Source of the DNA: Synechococcus sp. NOUM97013
Lineage (GTDB): Bacteria; Cyanobacteriota; Cyanobacteriia; PCC-6307; Cyanobiaceae
Assembly (NCBI RefSeq): GCF_014279815.1
Contig: NZ_CP047941.1
Span: 1,426,001-1,490,000, forward strand
Length of the DNA: 64,000 nucleotides
Direction of reading: 5' to 3'
A program made the position numbers and the translations under genes. This document shows, piece after piece, positions 43,313-50,808 of this stretch. Every line of letters begins with the position of its first letter. The first letter of the stretch is position 1. The notes under the pieces were generated by a model. That model was not told the origin of the DNA and did not search any database. It saw only the letters and a list, made by a program, of their open reading frames with translations.

Positions 43313-44020
43313 TCATCCCATCGGGTCGATCAAGCCGTAGAGCAAGGCGAGCACCGCCAGCTGGGTGCGATCCCGGGCTCCGAGCTTGCCCATGGCATTC
43401 ACCACATGGGTCTTCACCGTTTCCACCGAGAGCCCAAGGCTGGCGGCGATGGTCTTGTTGGTGAGGCCGCGAGCCACAGCAGAGGTGACCTCCAACTCAC
43501 GCTCACTGAGCTGTTCGATCAACGGCGGCAGATCCGGACGCGGTGCCTCTGAACCAAGTTTGCGGATCTGCTCCGGCAGATACACACCACCCTCAGCAAG
43601 AGTTGCCAAGGCCTGCACGAAATCCCCCTGTCCAGTCCCCAGGCTTGATTTGAAGATCACCGCATCCGCAAAAGCCCCCAGCGCTTCCTGAACCACGGCC
43701 TGGGTTTCACGCACCAGAAGGATCATCAGCTTGCAACTGGGCCATTCCCGCTTCACCCGCCGGAGCAGTTCGATGCCGTAACCGCTCTCGAGATCAGAGC
43801 TGCAGATCAACAGCGATGGCCGATGCCGTTGCACCAGCTCGAAACCTTCATCTTCCGTGGTGGCAGCACCCACGATCGAGCGACGAATCGGCTCGGTCAT
43901 GCACAGGCAACTCAGAGCGAAGCGATCGCCCATGCAGGCCACCACCTGCTCCCTCTCAAAGAACTCACTGACGGCATCAAGGGCTTGATGCATCGTGCGC
44001 GACTCAAGCCGCAGCTCCAT
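43313..44020 (-). CDS. LuxR/NarL-type response regulator with atypical receiver
   Basis: A 235-aa regulator. The C-terminal LuxR helix-turn-helix is complete (LSERELEVTSAVARGLTNKT then IAASLGLSVETVKTHVVNAM, residues about 168-207). The N-terminal 130 residues look like a receiver domain (LLICSSDLESGYGIELLRRV), but a Ser appears to occupy the phospho-acceptor Asp position, so phosphorylation may be lost. No histidine kinase is adjacent. It may control nearby genes; targets unknown. Confidence 0.82.
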   Translation of the reverse strand: MELRLESRTMHQALDAVSEFFEREQVVACMGDRFALSCLCMTEPIRRSIVGAATTEDEGFELVQRHRPSLLICSSDLESGYGIELLRRVKREWPSCKLMILLVRETQAVVQEALGAFADAVIFKSSLGTGQGDFVQALATLAEGGVYLPEQIRKLGSEAPRPDLPPLIEQLSERELEVTSAVARGLTNKTIAASLGLSVETVKTHVVNAMGKLGARDRTQLAVLALLYGLIDPMG

Positions 44021-44046
44021 GACAGGGCATCTGCTTTAGACCTGTT

Positions 44047-44268
44047 TTAGCGATGGCCGGACGGTTCAGCTGCAGCTGTGTCCTGACAAACCACCGCCCG
44101 AATGCTCTCGGGATAACGCTCCCGGGCCAGACGCCAAGCTTCAGCCGCATCCGCCACATGAATGGTACGCGTGATCAGGCCACCCGATTTCTTGAGAATG
44201 AGGTCGTAGGCGGGAGGCATGCCGACATGAAGTGCATGTCCACCCATTGAGACAGCCCATTGATGCAT
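44047..44268 (-). CDS. Small hypothetical protein
   Basis: A 73-aa protein (MHQWAVSMGGHALHVGMPPA, then YDLILKKSGGLITRTIHVAD). The ATG at 44268 was chosen because GAGGG lies six bases upstream; an in-frame ATG at 44274 directly abuts that site. The second half resembles a short alpha/beta domain with RLARERYPESIRAVVCQD. No family recognised. Confidence 0.5.
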   Translation of the reverse strand: MHQWAVSMGGHALHVGMPPAYDLILKKSGGLITRTIHVADAAEAWRLARERYPESIRAVVCQDTAAAEPSGHR

Positions 44269-44298
44269 CCGCATCCCTCATTCGAGGGAGAGCTCTTG

Positions 44299-44613
44299 TT
44301 AGTCAGGGATGTATTCGAGAGGGTTATCGCCATTGCCGTTGCTACACGGCGTTTGCGCACGCCCGCCAGGAAGAAGCGTGTCGTCGATCAAACCGCTCGC
44401 ATAGATCTCGCAGAGCTCAGCTGGATTGCGGCTGTCGACCCACTGCTCGAAGCCCGCATCCTGGGCCAGTAACTGAGCAATGAGAACAAGAGAATGCATG
44501 GCGTCGATGCCGACCTTTCTGTTGTAGTCATATCGATCTTGATCATCGAAGCCACCAGCAATCCCCTCGATCTCGCGGTTGGGACTTAAACGCGACAAGA
44601 TTTCCTCAACCAT
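44299..44613 (-). CDS. Hypothetical acidic protein
   Basis: A 104-aa soluble acidic protein (EEILSRLSPNREIEGIAGGF, later ELCEIYASGLIDDTLLPGG). Its start is only 10 bp from the divergent start at 44624, so one of the two starts may be different. No family recognised. Confidence 0.5.
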   Translation of the reverse strand: MVEEILSRLSPNREIEGIAGGFDDQDRYDYNRKVGIDAMHSLVLIAQLLAQDAGFEQWVDSRNPAELCEIYASGLIDDTLLPGGRAQTPCSNGNGDNPLEYIPD

Positions 44614-44623
44614 TCAGCACGCC

Positions 44624-45091
44624 ATGCAACTGATCAAGCAACTGAGCGGCCCCGGTGCAGCAGGCGTGGGCGTGCTGGGGCTGGCCATCTCCGGCACGGT
44701 GTGGAACTTCTACGGCGTGCAATTCGGCTTGAGCGGCACCGTGGCCTCACTGCTGGCACTCTCGGTGGGTCTGTTTCTGCTGAGACCGCTGCCACTGGTG
44801 CCAGAGGCAGCTACCGATGCCATCACCCAATCTGACGAGGCCACGACATCGGAGATCGCGGCTGTTGCCGACGCCACCAACGCGATATCCGAGCCAACCA
44901 GCGTGCTCACCACCGCCGAAGCAATCGCTCTTGAGCTGGCCACAGAAGCCGAAAATCAGCCTGCAGCGCTGATGGTGAACTACGCACCCGAGCACCTGCT
45001 GGCAGGCAAAAATCTGCCCAGCCGCAAGCGCCAGCCCGGACCCTCACTGCAGCGCTATCGCACCATGACCAGCGAGCTGTTCAAAAGTTGA
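44624..45091 (+). CDS. Hypothetical membrane protein with acidic Ala-rich tail
   Basis: A 155-aa protein with two hydrophobic segments (AGVGVLGLAISGTVWNFYGV and GTVASLLALSVGLFLLRPL) and a long acidic Ala/Thr/Glu-rich region, then a basic C-terminal patch (NLPSRKRQPGPSLQRYR). The ATG at 44624 gives a clean N-terminus; an in-frame TTG at 44579 is possible. No family recognised. Confidence 0.55.
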   Translation: MQLIKQLSGPGAAGVGVLGLAISGTVWNFYGVQFGLSGTVASLLALSVGLFLLRPLPLVPEAATDAITQSDEATTSEIAAVADATNAISEPTSVLTTAEAIALELATEAENQPAALMVNYAPEHLLAGKNLPSRKRQPGPSLQRYRTMTSELFKS

Positions 45092-45362
45092 CGAATTTCT
45101 AGAGAGATTCCTTTCAGGGATAAAAAGCAACGTGTGATTTGAGGCGATTGATGCAACAAACGTGTGACAAATTCGTTGACGCCGATCCTTGATACAATCG
45201 AAATCCTTGGGGGGTAAAGTTGCCGTCTTCCAGCGAGTGGAAGTAGGCGACTGGTGATTGCGCTACTGAATCCCAGCCGAAAGCGCCCGGATCGTCCAAA
45301 GCCTGTAGACAAAAAATCGCGGCCCAGAAATCCAGCTCGCCACAGAGCGCACGCCCGATGGC

Positions 45363-45767
45363 GTGAGCAAAGATCACTTGGGCACGAAGGTCGTCAGCAA
45401 CACGCTTCGAGACGCCATCAATGCTTTCAAGACAAAGCAGATCTCGCGCCTGGTGAGAGGTGAGATCAAGTGCCTCATTCGCAATCACGGCCTGCAACTC
45501 GGGACTCCGCTGATTCCTGACTTCAACCACCTGGTGGTGCCCAAAGATCAGCGATCGCGACGCGAGAAAACGATCACAGAGGAGCAGTTCGAGGAGCTGG
45601 TCAAAGCGCTGATCGTATTCATGGGCTTTGAAGACAAGGAGAACCGCAAGTCCGTCAGGACGTTGCGACTGGCTCACCACATCCCACAGACGACAACGGC
45701 ACGAGGCATGGACCAGAAGCTCGAACGACACCTACGGAGCATGCATCAACACCGAGAGTTTTCTTAG
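45363..45767 (+). CDS. Hypothetical basic protein
   Basis: A 134-aa basic protein starting with GTG (MSKDHLGTKVVSNTLRDAIN). Helical, with RSRREKTITEEQFEELVKAL in the middle. No family recognised. A 205-codon open frame exists on the other strand over the same DNA, but its residue composition is less protein-like. Lies at the edge of the accessory stretch. Confidence 0.45.
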   Translation: MSKDHLGTKVVSNTLRDAINAFKTKQISRLVRGEIKCLIRNHGLQLGTPLIPDFNHLVVPKDQRSRREKTITEEQFEELVKALIVFMGFEDKENRKSVRTLRLAHHIPQTTTARGMDQKLERHLRSMHQHREFS

Positions 45768-45788
45768 GGGAAAGACTGGCCTCGTAGC

Positions 45789-45983
45789 TCAAATAGGACA
45801 ACGAAAGACCTTGAGCAACTGTCCCTCATCCGTTTCGACCTCCCCTGACTGAAAACATCCCGCTTCGGAGGGAGGGGTCCGTGAACCGATGTGGGTCGTG
45901 TAGCTGTCGGATCCCTTCACACCAGTCATCAAGACGACCACCAAAGCTGTGAGGGAGAGCAGAACAGTGAAAAGGACTCGCAT
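45789..45983 (-). CDS. Small exported or membrane-anchored protein
   Basis: A 64-aa protein with an N-terminal hydrophobic helix (VLFTVLLSLTALVVVLMTGV) and a short mature part with two Cys (EAGCFQSGEVE and KVFRCPI). Function unknown. Confidence 0.5.
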   Translation of the reverse strand: MRVLFTVLLSLTALVVVLMTGVKGSDSYTTHIGSRTPPSEAGCFQSGEVETDEGQLLKVFRCPI

Positions 45984-46014
45984 CAAGTTTTGCTGAGCGG
46001 CCAATCAATTTTAA

Positions 46015-46467
46015 CTAGAAACCCAATGCCTTATTCGGTAGCGGACAACCAGCAAAAAACTTACCATCAAATTCATTTACATCATCCTCTTGAAAATAGT
46101 CTGCCATCGCCTGAGGACCGTCCGCTAGAAGCTTCATAAGCTTAGAAAAGGTTTTATTTGCTTCAGCAGTGGGGTTTTCAATCGCATAACTTTTGTAGAG
46201 AATGCGATAAGCCTCTGGCAATTCTGACTCAGCAAAAAATCCCTTTTTATAGAGGTCACATGCACCCTCTAACCGTGGCAGCCAAACCAACATTGCGAAA
46301 GCCACCGCAACTTGTTCGACATCCTCTTGTTCAAGAACTTCTTCTTCCAACGCATCTTGGACAGAAGTTGTTTCAGCTAAAACACCTGGTGGTGAAGCAA
46401 TGGAAGCAAAGCTAGAAAGAGCTAATGCTGCCGTGATGCTGAGGCAAATACGATTGAGAGTGACCAT
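46015..46467 (-). CDS. Secreted acidic protein of unknown function
   Basis: A 150-aa protein with a signal peptide (ICLSITAALALSSFASIASP, cleavage after LAE near residue 32). The mature part is acidic and helical (LEEEVLEQEDVEQVAVAFAM) with two Cys (GACDLYKKG, AGCPLPNK). GGAG lies about 9 bases before the ATG. Local base composition is more AT-rich than the flanking core genes. Confidence 0.6.
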   Translation of the reverse strand: MVTLNRICLSITAALALSSFASIASPPGVLAETTSVQDALEEEVLEQEDVEQVAVAFAMLVWLPRLEGACDLYKKGFFAESELPEAYRILYKSYAIENPTAEANKTFSKLMKLLADGPQAMADYFQEDDVNEFDGKFFAGCPLPNKALGF

Positions 46468-46520
46468 GGTTCCACTCCTAACATCAAAGGGGCTTGCCAA
46501 TGATGTTAGCGACTTCAGAA

Positions 46521-46694
46521 TCAGGGAACGATGCGGGTCGCCAGATCAGCGGTGAGCCGGGTGATCTCGCAAGTATTGACATCATCCACTGGAACAATCT
46601 TGGAACCTTGGGCTTCTCTCAGAGCAACCCACTGCGAGTCAATCGGTGCAGAGTTGGGTTTGAACTGCACCAACGGCTGCTGTTGAGCATTCAC
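46521..46694 (-). CDS. DUF3104-like short protein, degenerate
   Basis: A 57-aa frame starting with GTG. Its second half (VPVDDVNTCEITRLTADLAT, then RIVP) parallels the end of the DUF3104 protein at 47899 (IADVDTGEIRWVNADLVTHI), but the glycine- and tryptophan-rich first half of that family is absent. It may be a decayed paralogue. Confidence 0.4.
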   Translation of the reverse strand: MNAQQQPLVQFKPNSAPIDSQWVALREAQGSKIVPVDDVNTCEITRLTADLATRIVP

Positions 46695-46814
46695 TAACTA
46701 GCCCTCTCCGCCTGGCTGGGTCGAAACGATCAACGAGAGGCCGACCTTGTTGGGCATGCCGCTGGTGGCCAACGACAGCCTCTGATTAAGTCAGCGCGTG
46801 ATCGAACTTCAGGC

Positions 46815-46958
46815 ATGACCACCAGCATCCAACTACTGGTCATCAATCAGTCGCTTCAGGACAACGAGGACCTCTGTCGAAGGCTTGGCAACCGCGAGAT
46901 CCCGATGCCATCTGCTGACAAGGATGGCTACATCGATGAAATGAAGTCCGACGTCTAG
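46815..46958 (+). CDS. Possible 47-aa protein
   Basis: A short acidic frame (MTTSIQLLVINQSLQDNEDL, then CRRLGNREIPMPSADKDGYI). The composition is protein-like, but no ribosome binding site is evident and no family was recognised. Confidence 0.3.
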   Translation: MTTSIQLLVINQSLQDNEDLCRRLGNREIPMPSADKDGYIDEMKSDV

Positions 46959-46960
46959 CT

Positions 46961-47347
46961 CTAGTTACTGACTTCTTCAACTTTGCATTTTCCAGTCACA
47001 TTGATCAACCGTCTCCTTTTGTTTGGGTCATTGAAAAGAGGCAGAGAGTCGTTCCATTCAAAGTAGCCATCGGCCAGGCCGATGTATAGATCGAAGTCCC
47101 TCGTCACACCATAATCTTCCTCGTAGTCCACTCTTACATCTCCATTTCCAATCACGGCTTCATACGCATTCCCATCAATCAAAACCGAGCCTGTGCTTTT
47201 CTCGACAGTGATGCGCTTATCAGCTATTTCGCTTTGAGTCGTTTCTCTCATGCCGTTATTGAAGACATCTGTCTGCGTTCCAAATCCTGAGCAGCTGAAA
47301 ACAATAAGTGCGGCTATGAGCTCCATGACTGAGAAAAAGCGGTTCAC
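46961..47347 (-). CDS. Putative lipoprotein of unknown function
   Basis: A 128-aa protein starting with GTG (MNRFFSVMELIAALIVFSCS). The VFSC at about residues 16-19 resembles a lipobox. The mature part has KRITVEKSTGSVLIDGNAYE and VRVDYEEDYGVTRDFDLYIG, probably beta-rich. No family recognised. Confidence 0.5.
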   Translation of the reverse strand: MNRFFSVMELIAALIVFSCSGFGTQTDVFNNGMRETTQSEIADKRITVEKSTGSVLIDGNAYEAVIGNGDVRVDYEEDYGVTRDFDLYIGLADGYFEWNDSLPLFNDPNKRRRLINVTGKCKVEEVSN

Positions 47348-47898
47348 ATCATAATCCTGACATCAATAGCGGAGGCCAAACCTCCTCGGAGAGACAGATA
47401 AGGAATGGTTGATGCTTGACATTCATAAGCAGCTTGCGTAGTAGATCGCAGAGATGCGATTCGAGAATTGGAAAAGGCAGAGGTGGATATGTACAGAGCT
47501 GGTCGAGCTGCAACCGGCGTATAAGAACTGCTGCCATGACACACGGTGTTCGAGGACCTCGGCTCTCGTGCACTGACACAGACGCTCCGGAATGGACAGG
47601 CAACATTTGATGAGATGTGGCAAATCATCGACTCAGCCGACATGTCGATGGACGAGCTGACGGGCTTCGTCGTTCAGATTGAGACAAATGCTGACCTGAA
47701 CCTCCACACCGACACATGGAAAGACGTCGCAGTGGAGCGCAGGGACGGCTCTGTCCGCTGTGATCCTTGCCGAACCACTGGCACAGCTGGGGTCTTTAAT
47801 CACCACCGAACCCTTCAAGCGCTCAGTGGACTTGCAATAGCCCCGTTGCAGCAACGGACAAGAGAGCTACCGTCAGTAGATCATCTGTTCTACTACTC
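47348..47898. other. Region without a convincing gene
   Basis: These 551 bases contain competing short frames on both strands. A plus-strand frame from a GTG at 47546 begins like a protein (FEDLGSRALTQTLRNGQATF, with DEMWQIIDSADMSMDELTGF) for about 65 codons and then degenerates, suggesting a decayed gene. I cannot support an intact product. Confidence 0.35.
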
Positions 47899-48165
47899 TT
47901 GTCCATCGATCACGGCATCCACGAGTCTTTGATCCCCAGTCCTCAGTTCTTGGACGTGAGAGCAGGCATGACCGTCATCGTCAGATGTGACGTCCTGCCT
48001 GGTGAAAGCCAGGACAGGGACTGGTGGATGGGCCAAGTGATCCACTGCGGTGGCGGTGCTCGAAAACCAGAAGACTTCAACCTCTGCCAGATAGCCGATG
48101 TGGATACAGGGGAAATCCGTTGGGTGAATGCCGACCTGGTGACTCACATCCTTCCTCAGTGCTGA
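47899..48165 (+). CDS. DUF3104 family protein
   Basis: An 88-aa protein. FLDVRAGMTVIVRCDVLPGE, then DWWMGQVIHCGGGARKPEDF, and finally CQIADVDTGEIRWVNADLVT are the hallmark pattern of DUF3104, a short family known from marine picocyanobacteria, function unknown. The start is taken as a TTG at 47899; no ATG gives the full domain. A degenerate relative may be at 46521. Confidence 0.6.
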   Translation: MSIDHGIHESLIPSPQFLDVRAGMTVIVRCDVLPGESQDRDWWMGQVIHCGGGARKPEDFNLCQIADVDTGEIRWVNADLVTHILPQC

Positions 48166-48246
48166 TGACAAAGTGGAAAGCACATCAAGCCCCAGCTAGA
48201 AAAGACTGCTGCCGCAGGAATGCTCATGGCTGAAGGCACTTAAACC

Positions 48247-48492
48247 ATGGCAACGAAAATCTCCCCAAAACAGCTTTTTATCAAGCTTTCCCCATTTCTC
48301 CTCATAGCTTTATTCGCTTTTGAGATGGAACCTCGTGCAGGTGTTAGTCGTAACGGCGCTTTCTGGATCTTCTCCTGCAACTACTCACTTGGGGCAGGGC
48401 TCGGACCCGAAGGGTTCGAAGGTGTTGCTTACAGCGACTTCAACGCAAAATGGGTGGCAAGCAATTTCTCCACCCCGATTGAATGTCAATGA
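48247..48492 (+). CDS. Small putative exported protein
   Basis: An 81-aa protein with an N-terminal basic stretch then a hydrophobic helix (QLFIKLSPFLLIALFAFEME). The rest is Gly-rich with two Cys (WIFSCNYSLG and STPIECQ). No family recognised. It lies upstream of the RiPP precursor, in another frame. Confidence 0.45.
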   Translation: MATKISPKQLFIKLSPFLLIALFAFEMEPRAGVSRNGAFWIFSCNYSLGAGLGPEGFEGVAYSDFNAKWVASNFSTPIECQ

Positions 48493-48580
48493 TTTCGCTC
48501 TTTTCTTTTTCATCATCGCGCAAGCGGTCGTCACCACTACCGACCGTTGCTATGACCAGGCTGTAGCTCTACGCCCTCCG

Positions 48581-48841
48581 ATGTCAGAAGAGAATCTCAA
48601 AGCGTTTATTAATGCTCTGAAGGGCGACAGTTCATTAATCGAAAAAGTTCGAACTGCAAATAGTCACGCAGCGATCGCAAAGATCGCGACAGACGAGGGT
48701 TTTGCGATTACCGAAGACCACGTGATTGCAAAACACGACATCAGCGCTGAAGAGCTTGAAGCAGTTAGCGGCGCTGGCAATCCTTCGCTTGTCGGGACAT
48801 GCGGTGGCTGGACAGGCTGTCCCTTCACAATGAAATGCTGA
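48581..48841 (+). CDS. Prochlorosin-like lanthipeptide precursor (Nif11 leader)
   Basis: An 86-aa precursor. The Nif11-type leader starts MSEENLKAFINALKGDSSLI and ends ISAEELEAVSGAG, with cleavage expected after GA/GG (residues 64-66). The core carries S69, T73, C74, T78, C80, T83 and C86, enough for up to three thioether rings (core NPSLVGTCGGWTGCPFTMKC). By family knowledge a LanM-type synthetase would dehydrate the Ser/Thr residues and join them to Cys; none is in the window, so it may act in trans from elsewhere in the genome. Confidence 0.8.
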   Translation: MSEENLKAFINALKGDSSLIEKVRTANSHAAIAKIATDEGFAITEDHVIAKHDISAEELEAVSGAGNPSLVGTCGGWTGCPFTMKC

Positions 48842-48875
48842 AAATCAAGGATTGATCACCACGAGGGTAATCGCA

Positions 48876-49097
48876 TCAATCAGCCTTCAACACCTGGCAC
48901 CATCGCCCGCACTTCGCGGTTTTTTTGTTGTCTGAATCCCTATTTAGAATTGATTCTCGGCAACCATCGCAATTCATAAAAAAGAGGCGACCACCCCCGT
49001 GGTCGACCTCCCAACCCATTTGCAGTCCACTCACCGTGGACTCTTGGGTTTTGGCATAGGACTGGAAACAAATACCTGAGAAGAACTGCTCATTCAC
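48876..49097 (-). CDS. Small Cys-containing protein or leader peptide with internal hairpins
   Basis: A 73-aa frame starting with GTG (MNEQFFSGICFQSYAKTQES) with a strong ribosome binding site, AAGGAG, six bases upstream. Residues about 29-45 (EVDHGGGRLFFMNCDGCRES) are encoded across an intrinsic terminator (48978-49010), and a second hairpin lies before it. Translation through a terminator is unusual; a regulated leader or attenuator is possible. Function unknown. Confidence 0.45.
   Translation of the reverse strand: MNEQFFSGICFQSYAKTQESTVSGLQMGWEVDHGGGRLFFMNCDGCRESILNRDSDNKKTAKCGRWCQVLKAD
48907..48927 (+). terminator. Weak intrinsic terminator downstream of the RiPP precursor
   Basis: A short stem CCGC/GCGG with loop ACTTC is followed by eight T. 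The stem is only 4 bp, so the signal is modest. Confidence 0.5.
48978..49010 (-). terminator. Strong intrinsic terminator inside the 48876-49097 frame
   Basis: On the minus strand, stem GAGG-(T)-CGACCAC with GTGGTCGCCTC (11 bp, one bulge), loop GGGG, then six T. An upstream 7-bp hairpin AGTCCAC/GTGGACT lies at 49024-49042. Confidence 0.75.
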
Positions 49098-49296
49098 CGA
49101 TTACTCCTTAGGGAGTGCTCACAACGGGCGCATCTTTGGCAGCCAAGCATCCACAACACAGCCCAACGCCAAATGCTGGAGCTGGACGCGGTGGATGAGC
49201 TGTAGCGGGACTTCCTAGTGCCATTGATGAGCGAGGAGGAAGCGGATCGGATTGTGGGCTGCAACTGATGCTCCGTGACCAACATCACAGCTCCAG

Positions 49297-49944
49297 ATGA
49301 CTGAGGTCATTACCTGGGTTGTTGATTGCGGAGATGGTGAGTGCATCGAGAGGGAACAACCCTCCACCGCTTTCAAACCAATGCCTGCTTACGGCGCACT
49401 TAACAGCAGCTTCACTGCCAATCCCAACCTCAACAAACCTGAAGCCGATGGCTTCATGAAGCTCGGCGACATCGCTGGTGACGACCGCTTCAAGCCAAGT
49501 CCTGGCGGTGACTCCCTAACCGGTGAAGATCGTCCAATGAATGTCTGGACCAATGGCAGTGCCACATCCTTTGAAGATCAAACGACTCAGGACTTTGATT
49601 CAAACGATGTGGTGATCGGCGTTAAGGAGAACATCGACTGGACTGCAGCTAATGGTGGTCCTGGTTCGAGTTACCTGACAGCAAAGGCCGCCAGCAAAAC
49701 CAATGCTTATGTCGATGAGGATGTGGATGGCTTTATGAAGCTCGGCGACATCAAGGGCGAATTACAAACAACTGACCTAAGAGGCGATAACCGCTTTGTC
49801 ATCGAGCCCGTCAACCTTGTGCAAGGTCTTGTTTCAGGAGGAATGAACGATGCCGAAGCCATCGGGCTGGATTCATCCAGCGTTGATATCGTAAATAACC
49901 TCGTTAGCACCATCGACCCTGGCGGTTCACCAACTGTTTTCTAG
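49297..49944 (+). CDS. Acidic protein with internal repeat, unknown function
   Basis: A 215-aa very acidic protein, rich in Asp, Asn, Gly and Ser, with only two Cys (near the N-terminus). A block DGFMKLGDIAGDDRF near residue 52 recurs as DGFMKLGDIKGELQ near residue 147, followed in each case by a related DDRF or DNRF segment, so the protein is partly duplicated. No signal peptide. The composition would suit a secreted or surface protein, perhaps calcium-binding, but this is inference. Its own terminator follows at 49979. Confidence 0.6.
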   Translation: MTEVITWVVDCGDGECIEREQPSTAFKPMPAYGALNSSFTANPNLNKPEADGFMKLGDIAGDDRFKPSPGGDSLTGEDRPMNVWTNGSATSFEDQTTQDFDSNDVVIGVKENIDWTAANGGPGSSYLTAKAASKTNAYVDEDVDGFMKLGDIKGELQTTDLRGDNRFVIEPVNLVQGLVSGGMNDAEAIGLDSSSVDIVNNLVSTIDPGGSPTVF

Positions 49945-49978
49945 AAATCAACGTTATTGCAACACCATCGCCTCATCA

Positions 49979-50001
49979 CCCCGTCGGAAGGCGGGGTTTT
50001 T
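49979..50001 (+). terminator. Rho-independent terminator
   Basis: Stem CCCCG/CGGGG with an 8-nt loop (TCGGAAGG) followed by five T, 35 bp after the stop of the acidic repeat protein. Confidence 0.8.
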
Positions 50002-50133
50002 CATTGCTAGGCAGCTGATGAAATTCCTAACAAGAGTCGATCAGCTCTTTTTGCCACGAGGGTCTGCAGCAACGGGAAGCCAACATGACAGCCAAACAAA
50101 TCACCAATTGAGGAGAAGCATCGACTCGATCAA

Positions 50134-50499
50134 TCACCAAGGGACAAATAGTTTGTGCGAGAACGCCCGTTCATGCTTGATACAGAAATCATGAGCGATC
50201 GTCTCAGCTATTTCACGGGGATCCTCTGCCAGAAATCCAAACGATGCCGTGTAAGTGCCAAAACTACAGTTCACGAAAATTGCAGTCGACAGAGGAAGTC
50301 CGTTATCGGCCTTGGCTGGGTCGTCGGCAGTTGTAATCGAAAGTGCAAACTCAACGGGATTATCCTCCGACTGCGCATAAGTGATGGTTAATGGTGGGTC
50401 ACTCTGGCTGATCAGACCGGATTCAATCGTCGATGCGGGCAGCCCCTGCGCTTGTAAAGGAGAACTCAAAGCAAGCAAGGCGATCAGAACTTTGTTCAT
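50134..50499 (-). CDS. Small secreted protein of unknown function
   Basis: A 121-aa protein with a signal peptide (NKVLIALLALSSPLQAQG, cleavage after QAQ near residue 17). The mature part is beta-rich (DPPLTITYAQSEDNPVEFAL) with two Cys and a helical C-terminus. The ATG at 50499 was preferred over an in-frame ATG at 50511. No family recognised. Confidence 0.55.
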   Translation of the reverse strand: MNKVLIALLALSSPLQAQGLPASTIESGLISQSDPPLTITYAQSEDNPVEFALSITTADDPAKADNGLPLSTAIFVNCSFGTYTASFGFLAEDPREIAETIAHDFCIKHERAFSHKLFVPW

Positions 50500-50808
50500 A
50501 GCGCTGTCCACTTGATCTATTGATTACTCTGCACGCTGGCAAGGAACGCTGAAAAGACTGGTCTCTGAGCACAGCTGCGATTTGATCATCCGGGTCACTG
50601 AACGTGCGCGATCACACGACACCTTCCCAACAAGTTGACACCTGCGCTTTGCCTGTAATCACTGAGCACAGGCCAACAACAGATGGGCGATGACCAGTTC
50701 CAGTGGATGGGGCCTGCACCTAGAGCGGCTGCACAACGGCATCGGCAACCTTCAGGCCTGAATCGCCCGAAGCGACCATCCTTGAGACAGCTTCACCACG
50801 GTGCCGCG

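Noticed and set aside
45114-45731. A 205-codon minus-strand frame opposite the basic protein at 45363
   Set aside because: Composition (many Leu, Arg, Cys in odd patterns) looks antisense-derived; the plus-strand frame has a more typical residue mix, although I hold that call at low confidence.
47344-47643. Competing minus-strand frames at 47.3-47.6 kb
   Set aside because: Short, mutually overlapping in different frames and without ribosome binding sites or recognisable motifs.
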